From: Ifrita kowaldi
Taxonomy: Eukaryota > Chordata > Aves > Passeriformes > Cinclosomatidae
Direction: 5' to 3'
Length of the DNA stretch: 64,000 bases
Assembly (NCBI GenBank): GCA_013398055.1
Contig: VZRS01000482.1
Coordinates: 26,670-90,669, forward strand
A model generated the notes under the pieces. That model had not been told where the DNA came from and did no database searches. It saw nothing but the letters and a program-made list of their open reading frames with translations. Below are positions 1-10,557 of this stretch, one piece after another. Every line of letters starts with the position of its first letter. Position 1 is the stretch's first letter. The position numbers and the translations under genes are program-made.

Positions 1-1524
1 GCCTCTAGGAATGGTACTTCTTCCTCTCTGGCACAAAAAAGGTAATCAATATACCTGTTTAAAACTATACTGCAAAAATCACTTCCGATACAAAATTAAT
101 TATAATCTGTTTTCGATGTACAATTTTTCATGTGTGAAAAGTGGCTGACAAGCATAATCTTCAAAAATCCTTGAAGCCCTATTGCTGTAATAAAGGGTAT
201 GGTTTTCAAAAGAAATCAGCCTCTTATTGACACCTCCCAAATGCAGCACAGTAATAAGCAGTATGTTGTTAAAGCATTCAGTGATTTGCTTCTCCAGGTT
301 TTGAATAACTTTTTAATGCTGTATCTTTAGTAGCAATTAAAAAAAAAGTAACAGTGGAATATGAAATTTATAACCCCAGTTCCTAGTTGCTGTAAAAGTA
401 GTTCAGAGCTTTAGTTCTAAACTCTTAAATAATTCTTTGTCACTTGGGCACAGACATTGCCCAAGTCTATGAGGTTTCTCATATTGCAGCATAACTGCCT
501 TTCTTTCCAATCAATTAAAAGTGATGAAAAGTTCTGCAGTTGCTGGATATTAGTGATCATTGCAATAAATACCGTTGTTGCCCTGCTCTAAAAATTTTCT
601 ACATATATTTTTTTTGCTAGGAAAAATACTGTTTTATAGAGTGCCGAAGTGTAGTAGGAGTTTTGCAGAGACACTTAAAGGCTTTAGAAACAGACACCGT
701 AGATTTTGATTTTATTTCAAGTAATAACACACAAAGGAGTGATGGTCAAAATGAATCTGAGAGACCATAAGAAGACTGCAAGACTGCAGAGGCTGGAGAT
801 GGTGAACCAAGCAGAAAAAGTTACAAAAGTTTTCCATAGGTAAAGACAGGGCACATGGGCATACAGACCTGTCTTACAGTTTATTTCTTTTGTGGTTTTT
901 TGGTTGTTTGTTCTTTGGTTTGGTGTTTTGGTTTCGGGTTTTTTTGTAAATGTCTACTTGGGGTTTTTTTTGTTTGTTTCTGCTGGTCAACCTTTTAAAA
1001 TTTTGTTTTCACTTTCATTTGCACAGAAACAACTTCTCTAAAGTCGTACTTTTCATTCTGATTTTCAAATGACATGAAAATAAAGGACAACTCTACAGTT
1101 CCTGCATATTGCTTATTAGCCAGTCTACCTGCCCTTATGTAAAGGCATAATTTAAGAAGTGCCAGTTCGTTACTTGATCTTCCTGTGAGTCAGAGAGCTA
1201 AAATAGGTATAATTATCTGCTTTACAACCTCTTATTAATTTCCAGGATTTAGTCAGTTTGTTAATAAGAACTTTGAACTCTCAGAGGATTGAAGCAATCA
1301 CGGCAAAAATGTTATCTCTACCAATCTCATTTGACAGGTCATTTGTCACTGAAGAACTTACCTGCAGAGGAAAACAAAATTCAAGAGTCTTCATGTTTTC
1401 TTCTATCTACACTTTTGGAATGCAACAATAAGACAAGAAGGAATCTAACTTTAAGTGCTGTTTTTGACAAGGGGGTAAAATAAAGCTAAATAATTTCCTA
1501 GCTAAATGATTTCGTAGAATCACC
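1..1524. other. Unannotated AT-rich non-coding stretch
   Basis: I see no gene or recognisable transposon. The only compositional feature is a T/G-rich tract at about 890-980, listed separately. The open frame at 1289-1483 has no recognisable domain and behaves like a chance frame. Confidence 0.6.
890..980. repeat. T/G-rich low-complexity tract
   Basis: The + strand is almost only T and G, built from irregular ggtttt, ggttg and gtttg words with a long T run. Three similar tracts occur at about 25,100-25,168, 33,539-33,603 and 45,651-45,744. It is strand-asymmetric low-complexity DNA with no coding content. Confidence 0.7.
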
Positions 1525-1999
1525 AGATGGTCAAAGGAAGTCATTGTCCTGCTCTGCTCTGCATTCATGTGGTCTCAATTTGAGTAACGTGTGCAATTTT
1601 GAGCACCCCAATATTAAAAAGGCTCTTAGTAAGTGTCCAAAGGAGGCCTGCAAGGGTGGTGAAGGGTCTGAAGGTGAAGTCTCATTAGGAATGGATGAGA
1701 TCACTTGGTTTGTTCAGTCTGGAGGAGGATTCAAGGAAATGGCATGAAGCTGAGTCAGGGGAGATTTAGGTTAGATATCAGAAAAAGGCTCTTGAGCCAG
1801 AGGGTGGTTGGGCACTGGAACAGGCTCCCCAGGGAAGTGGTCACAACACCAGCGTAACAGAGTTCAAGAAGTGTTTGGGCAACTCTCTCAGGCACAGGAT
1901 GTGATTCTTGGGTTTGTCTTGTGCAGGGTCAGGAGCTGGACTTGACAATCCTAGTGGGTCCTTTATAACTCAGGATACTCTGTGATTTTGTTCTGTGAT
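1525..1999 (+). mobile_element. CR1 LINE 3' fragment, internally deleted
   Basis: The sequence follows the 3' end of an avian CR1 non-LTR retrotransposon in sense orientation. The first part (to about 1737) matches the region after the reverse transcriptase. A deletion of unknown length follows. The second part holds typical CR1 words such as aacaggctccccagggaagt and a variant of the gaattcaagaag block. It ends in the degenerate tctgtgat repeats that close CR1 elements. CR1 copies are usually 5'-truncated by incomplete target-primed reverse transcription, which fits. The frame at 1544-1747 is a relic of this element, not a gene. Confidence 0.88.
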
Positions 2000-4900
2000 A
2001 CATCATTTTGTAACTTCTTGTCATTATGAGACTGGTAGTTACACAGGCGACCAGAAAAACAAGTTTCTGAGTCCAGCATGATGCTGTATCTCTCACCATT
2101 GTGAATGTTTTAAGTAGCACTTGAGATTTCCACTGGACCCTGTAACAGGTTTTGGCTGTTTATGAAGACCTAAAGTACCTTCTCTACAAATGAATTCTTT
2201 ATTTTTCTTGAATTTTGAGCAACCAGCCTAAACTGACAATATTTATTTTCTAAGTAATTTTCCATATTGTTGACCAGAATATAGATAATATTTCTGTATT
2301 TGGGACTCAAGAGTGTTTCTGTGTTCTGTCCTCATGCAGAATGGTCAAATTCTAGTAATTTAATTTTTTTTGCCTTGGTTTCACAATGAAAAAAAAATGA
2401 ACAAGCAAGGTTTAGAACACTGGTAAAGTGATTAAAGCACTGCTAAACAAAACTACCATCTAACACAAGATGATCCTACATTTTTATTACAAACACATGG
2501 CATAGCAGTCTGTATCTTGTACTGTGAGGAAAAGGTTTACCAAAGGAGTTTATTTGTTTGTCACTAACAAAGCCAAACTAAGACTATGTGAGGTCTATCT
2601 GCAGGAGTATCAGTACCTGAAATCTATGCTTCTCACTAGTCAGAGACAAAAAACTGTAAAATGAGAGGCATCACAGTATTTCTTGACCTAAATTCTAGTT
2701 TCCATCAGTTTTTTAGCTCTCCATGAGCTGGGAGTTGTAGCAACACTCAAACAATTCAATATCTCTGTGTTTTTCTACCATTTATTCACCTAACTGATGA
2801 TTAGCCTTCTTATATTCTAGTATCTTAAGCATCTTGCAACAGTGAGTTCACAGGATTACAATATGTGCTTTCTGAAAAAGAACTTTAATCATTCTTTCTT
2901 CTCTCCTTCAGGAAATTGTACATGTCTGCCAAATTCTTCCTCAACTGCTTCTTCTTTAGGATAAGAAGTCTTTCTCTGTTTAATTATATGGAAATTTTTC
3001 TACAATTCTAATAATTCTTTGTACCTTTTCATTGTATTGTATTTGTATCCTTTTGAAACCAAATAATCAGATCCACGTGCAGAATTTAATATGCAAGTGT
3101 AGGGGAAAATGTATAGTAGTATAATTATTTTGCTCTCTGGTCTTTTCCTCTCAATTCTTACCACTTCTCTTTGATTACTATAATGAAATAAGTAGATATT
3201 TTCAGACCCCTCTAGGTCCAGATATTTTTTTGTTCCTAGAGTGAAAATAGCCAGCTTAGAAGCAATTGTTACATATTTATGGTTGGAATTGCTCTTTTTG
3301 AACGGGAAGCTAATAAAAAAAAGATGATAAAAGCAATGGAAGCATCTAGAAAATTCACAATACCTTCAGCAAATTACCTTGGATGTTTTCACCCTATTTT
3401 CAGGTATGTACTATTTCATATGCATTATTAGATATTATACTGCTAACTATATGAAAATAAAATTACACACTACCTAACTACTTCAGCAAGTATGGATCCA
3501 CATGAATAATTATATGATATTGCAGCATATATTGACCAAAATAGTATCAATAAATAACATGGATGACATAGGTGTGTGTTGCTTTCCTGTCATATAAAAT
3601 ACTTGAGATAATTTCTCAGATATACTAGAAAACAAGTGCAGAAATCCATACCTGCCATTTTAAGAATGTCAAATATTGAAATCCCCAAAACGTCCTTATC
3701 TTAAAGAGCCTTCCACATACTGAAGAATTGAAAGATAAGTTTGTGCTTAAAAAAAGGCGCTGTGTAATGTTGAAAATATATTTCATGCAGCAAAATGCAG
3801 TTTTCAAAATGTATGTGGAACAATCACTCATTACCCCCTCAGTGGGCAATTCTGTAGTATGTCAAAATGCAAGTCAGTAGAAAGACAGATTTCCCAATAA
3901 ATGTATGTGTGTGTGTATAGTTCTCTCTTCCGAAGAAGCCGTTATTCATTCCAGAGGTTAAGTCACTAGATTTTGCTAAATCATTCTACTGGCATTATAG
4001 AGTTGTAAACTTCCATCTTCCACTTAACAATGTTTTCTTATCACCAACCTTGTAGCAACCTTCTCAGTTCACAAGACTGGGAGGAAATTCATCTATGGGA
4101 GATCAAATGGTGCTGTCTCAGAGAGGGAATATTGACTCAGTAAGGCTTGTTACTGACTGTAGATATCTCCTGTTTAACTGGGTGACACAATCCAACTTTT
4201 ACTTTGTTAGAGCTAAAGTGAAAGTCTAAGAAATGGGAAAATAATGTAGATGAACTGAACATTTTTTCTTATTATTTTGCGGTGAAGTTTTAGCAAGTGG
4301 GCAGCAAAAAGAGTAAGGGAAACACAATTAAAATTAAATTAAACACGACTGAGTAAAAACAGCAATGCCAACCCAGAGTCACTACTTGGAGACACAACTC
4401 AAAATTAACTTTTTCTTTGAATACTAGGTAACAATTTTGAACATCTGAGTACAACTTCAAGCTAAGTTTCTACTTCTTGCACAAAAAAGTTTTTCAGTAA
4501 TATTAATAAAGGCTTCATTGGCAATCCAAAAATTTGCTGTTTATACTATTCAGTGAAACATTTTAGACCTTTAGTTTTTTTAATTTAATTTAGAAGAATA
4601 GCAAATCTGGGGTTTGGGAATGTATATTGTATATGCCTGAAGATATGCTTTAGAGATATGGTGAATTACAGCACTGGAGATCATTTTACAGCTCAGTGGA
4701 AAGAATGGATTCTTGAGTTGTGTATTTTCTTTATAGTTAAAGATGGAAACTGCACCAATTTACATAATTTGATGCTTTGATCTCATTAAATTAAATATAT
4801 TTTTCACACATCTCAGAAAGAAAGCCCGGAATGAAATACTGTCGTCAAAAAATTTGTTGTAATTGCAATTTTTCCCAGGAGGGAGGGCTTAAAAGAAGAA

Positions 4901-7559
4901 AATGCTTTGGTGAAGAAAGGGTTCCCCATGTAATCTGGGGTTCAAATAGCAAGTCGAAAATGCACATTTATCTTAGTCTCAGCTATTTACCTGTGGGTAT
5001 CCAGTTATTTACACACATTTTACAGCTCTTTAGAGCTTCACTGCTTCCCTCATTGCCTTACCGCTACTCTACCTTCTCCTTTACCGCATATGTGAATCAA
5101 GACTGTACTTTTCAAGAAATTTTAGCATATTTAACAAAACTGGTTAATACCAAATCTTAAATGATACATGCCACAGAACAATTTTAGATTATATGAATTA
5201 ATATTAAATATCAAGCTTAAAACCCAAAATGTGCATCTTGTTTTAAAGCCAATGAAACTTTAAATTAGCATAGAGCAAGACTGCATTGATGTTAGCATTC
5301 ATAGTCAGATTAAACATCAGTTTAATTAATCAGATTAACACAAGTTAATCAGTTAGATTAAACATCAGCCAACATAATTCTTATGTTGAACTTCTTCTAT
5401 AACATAATGATCTGTCTTAACTAGTACTTTTGAGCTGGACAACCCTCATAAGGACCTACTCCTTAAAACATACAGATGTTCTCACTGTATCTTACTCTGG
5501 TGTTTCTTGCACTTGTACACAGGAAATTAAACAAACATAAAAGAAGAACTTTTCTTCTGAATCAAAGGCAGTATTAGAGCTCTGTTAGCATTTTCTCTAT
5601 GAAGACATGCAATACGTTACAGAACTCCAAATCAAGAAAAAATTAACTGTCAAAAATGCCTAGATACCTCCTATGGATTGTAGTATGCAAGATATATGAT
5701 GAGTATATATGAAAATGTAGTAGCTTCCTTTGAAAACTAGAGTTTGTTTATAATAAATACAGTTGTATTTGAAAGGATTAATAACATCAATTTCCTTGTT
5801 GGTTGTAGAAAACAAGCAGTGTATGGAATGTTTTTACTAATTGCTTTGCATTCAGCAGAGTGCAAAGCCTCCTAATCAGGCCAAATTAGTGAATATTCTG
5901 TAAGTTAATCAATTTTTTTTTCTGTGTAGTAACAAGATAATTCACACCATTTAAAGGCTGTTAGCACAGCATATAATTCTGCATGATGTCATCATTCAAA
6001 GTTATATACTCCAATGTCTAATGTATCCTATTTTTAATACACCTCACATCCTACAGATTTTTGATTTCTTAAAAGAATATTTTCTTTCTTTTCTTTTACA
6101 TCAGCTTGAAGCTGATGTATCTGTAACTGAAAGAATGCACAGCAAAAAAGGAAATCAATGATCTTCATGGGATTTAAGTATTCCTTAGTCTGCCTGAAAT
6201 TATCATGGATGTTCTAGATTTATTAATGGTCCTCATGGTACAGACTTTTCCCTCAAAATTTTTGCTCAGTTTTATATAGAACAACTAGTGTGATGAATTT
6301 CTGCAGCTGCCCTATAAATGGAAAAGTGTCTTCTTTTCTATAAAGAGACATTTATTCAGCCGTTGCACTGGGACTGCCTACATTTGGATGTTATAAATAA
6401 ATACAGAACCAGCTAAATAGAGAGTTCTACAGAATGGACATAAGTTATTTCTTCAAACACATATTCAGAGGTTTCTCCCTCCCATTAAATTTTCTCCTCT
6501 GCAAGCAGGAGTTTTTTTTTTTTATGTGTGGTCCATAGACCTAAGGATCTACAGTTAGACATATTTTCACTGTATTTGCCATTAACACCAAGCAACCGTG
6601 ACTGATGTGTCTTAGTCTGGGTCTGGCTTTGCTCTGCTACTGGGAAATTTAGAAATTACTCATGAATGCACATCACTTTTCTGCATCTCCCACATACTGC
6701 TTATTATAACAATCTCTGCAACTGACTCAGATGTTCTTGGTTTCTCAGGTAATTCTACTAAAAATTTACCGTTTAAAATACATAGCTGTGGCTTAGCTCA
6801 GTGTATTTTCTTACTTTTTTTAATACTTGCTAAGAAATCTGATAAACATGCTGAGAATTCTTAGCAAAGAGTTGGCATGGGTTGTCTTGCCATTCCTTGA
6901 GCATTTGTAACCCTATTCCTTCAAATCAAGGTACCTGAGGAGCACCTGTTCCCAAAAAAGAGAAATTATACGACACATGCTTTCCGTGACCCTATGAAGA
7001 ATGTTATTGAGATTTAAATTTTTGATCTCTTGGAAGTTCATGGGAATCTCATTTCTCACTTCACCAGGCCCATAATTTTTTCTCCTGAAATTACATCAAA
7101 CAGTGAAGTAAAACACATCTCCCACATGTGCGGGACTGAAGCATTTCTAGCAGATTCTACTGAGTGTGGTCAGCTGCCTTTGAGACAGGTTGCCTAAAGC
7201 CTTTGTTACACGAGCCCCTGATTAAGAAGGGTCAAGAAACTTTTAGCCAAAGCTGAGGAGAAGCCGATATTGGAATCGGCCCTAGAGCACAGCAGATGAA
7301 GACAGCCAGCTCATACAGTGGTTTGTACAGAGAGGCATAAAGAAGGAAACCTCATCTGAGTTTGTACCTGTGCAAACTGTCGAGTACAGTGGTTGCATGC
7401 TACAGGGCAGTTTCCATGCAAATGTTGGAGAACCTGACCCTGTCAGGGCAAAGGCTTAGGTGCAGGCAGATCTTCAGATGGTGGAAACATTCCTTCAAAC
7501 CTCACGCCCCAGGGAGTGCCTGGGACCTCTCTGTAACACTAGTAAAGATGGCTCTTGTC
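2000..7559. other. Unannotated non-coding stretch
   Basis: No protein-coding exon, RNA gene or clear transposon is recognisable. Minor features are a short near-repeat of agattaaacatcag at about 5305-5370, a perfect palindrome at 6097-6119 and a T run at about 6508-6521. The 109-codon frame at 4831-5160 has no recognisable motif. The last few hundred bases (about 7140-7560) may be the poorly conserved 5' part of the CR1 that follows. Confidence 0.55.
6097..6119. repeat. Perfect 11-bp inverted repeat with 1-nt centre
   Basis: The arms 6097-6107 and 6109-6119 are exact reverse complements (tacatcagctt / aagctgatgta) around a single g at 6108. It could form a small cruciform or serve as a dyad-symmetric protein site. 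No neighbouring gene suggests a function, and palindromes of this size arise by chance or local copying. Confidence 0.8.
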
Positions 7560-8729
7560 CTGTGGGAAGCGTGGCATCTTACAGGAGCTGTGCCTCCAAG
7601 TGGAGGAGCTGTAGGGGAAAGTCAGCAGTCTGCACAGCATCACAGAAGGTAAAAGCGAGATAGACAAGGATCTTTCACAAGAATAGCTGGGCCCCAGCTG
7701 CTACTGAGGTACAGGCAATATCCATCTCTAGCATAAGTGCAAATTTTGGGGAAGGTAAAAAATGACGCTGGTGACTTCAGGCACAAAGAGGAAGGCTCCT
7801 GCCCTACCTACGGGCTTGCAACTACAGAATAGGTTCACTGCTTTTGGAGTTGAAGAGGATCCAGGTGTGCAGATGAACTGACCTTCCTTGACACTAAACC
7901 ATGCATGATCACCATGGAAAAGTAGTAAGTCATTGAAATGGCTGACTTCATGCCGCAGGAGACAAAGCCACCAATCTGCCAAACTGACCTATTATCTACA
8001 GGTTTACTCCCTGCTGGAAGCCCAGATCTGAGATGTTCTGGAGGGACTGACAAAGATTTTATGACCCTCAAAATACTATGCCCTGCTTTCTTCAATGAGG
8101 GCACTAGTGATGCTGCCGGGGAGAACCTGGACAGTAAGAAAATTTATTTCAGAGTTCTGGGGGTGGGAAAGGTCATGGAGCTCAAGTGCTGTTGTCCTCA
8201 ATCCTGACAGTGAGGGTAAAGTAGTGAGGAGGAGGGTATTGATAATTCAAGTCAATAATTGACTGTGGATCTATTGCTGGTGACAGGGCTTTAGGTTCTA
8301 CAAGCACTGGGCACTTCATGCAGACCATCAGCTTCTTGAGAGAAATGGACTTCATCTCGTTAAGAAGGTCAGAATTATCTTTGCCAGCAGGATGTCTGAG
8401 CTAGTAAAGAGGGCTTGAAACTATGAATGATGCTGATGTAAAAGAGTTACTAACAACCCTGGCTAGGAATGATGGACAGGCTTAATGAGTAATGAGCACA
8501 GAGTGATGTGATAGGAAAGAATCACAAAATCAACAAAATGGGAAAGTGAGGTCACCTCCACCACTTTGCTAGTAAGCAAGGAAATGCCTACAAGAGACCA
8601 TTATGGAGAAATCTCAAAAAAATTCTGGGAAATTGGGATGCTGGGGTGCCTCTCTGAAGTACCTGTGTACTCAAGCATGGAGCAAGAGTAATAAACAGAT
8701 GAGCTGCAGATCTGTGGGCAGTGTCAAGG

Positions 8730-9130
8730 CTTTGATCTCACTGGGATCACAGAGACGGGATGACTTCCTTGAATGACATTTCAATGGAGGGTTACATGTT
8801 TTACAGGAAAGACAGTCCACCAGCAAGATGAGGAGTCTCACCCTTTATGTGAGAAGGCATCTGGGGTGAATGGAACACTGCCTAGAGGTCGACAGGGAGA
8901 GAGAAGAATTTATGAATGAAAATTAAAAAGAAGGCAGGTAAGAGTGACCTTGTAGAGTATCTCTGCTGTAGGCCACCTGCTGAGGAAGAAAAAGAAGATG
9001 AAGCCTATACAGACAGAAAACAGTCATATTTTCAGGATCTAATCCTCATAGGAGGCTTCAGCTACCTTAAGGTCCACTAGAAAGACAAACAAGGAGAACA
9101 TAAGCAAACAAAGAGGATTACCATGGAAGG
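8730..9130 (+). pseudogene. CR1 endonuclease domain, broken
   Basis: Conceptual translation across several frames recovers the CR1 ORF2 endonuclease. At about 8735-8760 there is an I-T-E-T motif (the catalytic Glu region of LINE endonucleases). A glycine-rich 'GY…R' segment follows. Near 8970-9070 there are relics of the CR1 'D-E-A-Y-R-Q' segment and of the G-D-F-N motif, the latter damaged. In a live element this domain nicks target DNA to prime reverse transcription. Frame shifts and stops exclude activity. Confidence 0.75.
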
Positions 9131-9853
9131 CATTCATGATGATTTTCTGACCCACCTGTAGAGCAACCAATCAGAACAGGTGCAGTGCTGGATCTCACAC
9201 TCAAAAACTGGAATGGTCTCTTTGGGAATGTGAAGGCTGAAGGCAGCCTTGGCTGCAGGGACCAGACATGATGGAGTTCAGAATCAGGAGACAAGAGAAG
9301 GGACAGTACAAATAGCAAGATCACAATGCTGAACTGCAGCAGAGCAGAATTTGATCTCTTCAAAAATGTCCTTGGAAGAATGGCCACTGGAAGGAATAGA
9401 AGTCCAGGAAAGCTGGTTAATACCCAAGAATCATAAAGTCCAAGCTCAAAAGTAAGCCCTCCCAAAGAGCAGGTATCCAGGCAGAAATGTCAGAAACCCT
9501 GTGTGAATGTAAAATATGCTGATGGCAAAAACTAGTCACAAAAAAGTATGGAAACCTTCAGAAGATGGAAGCAGGGATAGGTAAGCTGGGAGAAATATGG
9601 TGACAGTGCCTGAACATGCAGGAATGAGGCCAGAAAAGCCAAAGCCCAATTGGAATTGAATCTGATGACAGAAAGAAAAGGTAACAAGAAGCACTGAGGT
9701 ACTGAACACGAGACTGGCCTTTCTGAATCCCATGTCTGAGAGAGCAGAGGGAAACCTGGAGTAAAAGAGACATACACTCGCTGGAAGAGAACCAGATCAG
9801 GGACGGCTTGAGCTAAGCAAGGCTTCTTCTGATGATCTTTAAACAAACACACA

Positions 9854-10237
9854 GTGGTAGAAGAAGTGCCTGAGGACTGGAGGAAAGCAAATGTCACTCC
9901 TCACTTCAAGAATGGCCCGAGTTCAGTCAGCCTCACCTGTATGCCTGCAGAGGCAATGCAGCAGCTAATCCTGGGAACCATTTCCAACTTCATGAAGGAA
10001 GAGACGGTGATAAGGAGTAGTCAGCACGGATTCACTGAGGGGAAGTCTTGGCTGACCGACCTGACGACCTTCTATGAGCCTCTGTCTTATGAGGAAAGCC
10101 TGGAGCAGGCAGGGCTTGGGGAGATCTCATCAATGTGTTTGTATAACCTAAGAGGATACAAAGATGATGGTGTTAGGCTCTACCCAGTGACAGAACAAGG
10201 GCAATGGGCACAGACTGAAAGACAAGAAGTTCTGTAG
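9854..10237 (+). pseudogene. CR1 reverse transcriptase N-terminus fused to post-RT segment
   Basis: This 127-codon open frame begins in the CR1 RT fingers. Residues 1-11 contain the family's V-P-E-D-W-R-K-A-N-V-T block, and residues about 50-70 contain the 'IRSSQHGFTEGKSW' block. At about residue 75 (near base 10,077) the sequence jumps to a block that normally lies downstream of the catalytic core ('LSYEESL'). The palm, including the catalytic Asp motifs, is therefore missing. The open frame crosses the deletion point by chance. It cannot encode an active polymerase. Confidence 0.8.
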
Positions 10238-10490
10238 TACAACTGAGAAATGAATGTTTACTGAGAGGGTGCCTGAGCACTGTCACAGGTTGCCCAGAGA
10301 TATGATGGAGTCTTCCTTCTCGGAGATCTTCAAAAGCCATCTGGTCATGATCCTGGGTGACCAATTCTAGGTCCGTCTGGTTCAACACCTCTGGTAAACT
10401 CAAGCAAGTTGGACCAGATGAGCTCCAAAATTATCCTTTAATCTTAGCCTTTCTGAATTTATGCACACACGTGAATTTAAGAAATAGGGT

Positions 10491-10557
10491 TCACAGAATC
10501 ATAGAGTCATTTATGTTGGAAAGACTGCAAAGATTGACTTCTAAGCCAATCGTTGAC
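10491..10557 (-). mobile_element. Short CR1 3' tail (antisense)
   Basis: The + strand reads cacagaatcatagagtcat followed by the ttggaaagac block. This is the reverse complement of the extreme 3' end of CR1 with its terminal octamer repeats. Only about 65 bp remain. It lies just beyond the sense CR1 ending near 10460, so the two 3' ends are tail to tail. Confidence 0.75.

Larger units (their letters stand above)
7560..10460 (+). mobile_element. CR1 LINE, long degenerate copy with ORF1, EN, partial RT and 3'UTR
   Basis: This is the most complete CR1 retrotransposon in the window. In order it shows: an ORF1-like coiled-coil stretch near 7570-7670; the ORF1/ORF2 boundary near 8390-8420; the apurinic-type endonuclease domain at about 8730-9130; the EN-RT linker at about 9150-9460; the start of the reverse transcriptase at about 9540-10075; then, after a large internal deletion, the region behind the RT and the 3'UTR to about 10460. 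Frames are broken throughout by stops and indels, so it is dead. The 5' limit is uncertain; weakly similar sequence may reach back to about 7140. Long frames on the opposite strand (for example 9118-9465 and 9532-9897) are antisense shadows. Confidence 0.88.

Noticed and set aside
9118..9897. Open frames on the minus strand (115 and 121 codons)
   Set aside because: They are antisense to CR1 ORF2 relics on the + strand and carry no domain of their own.
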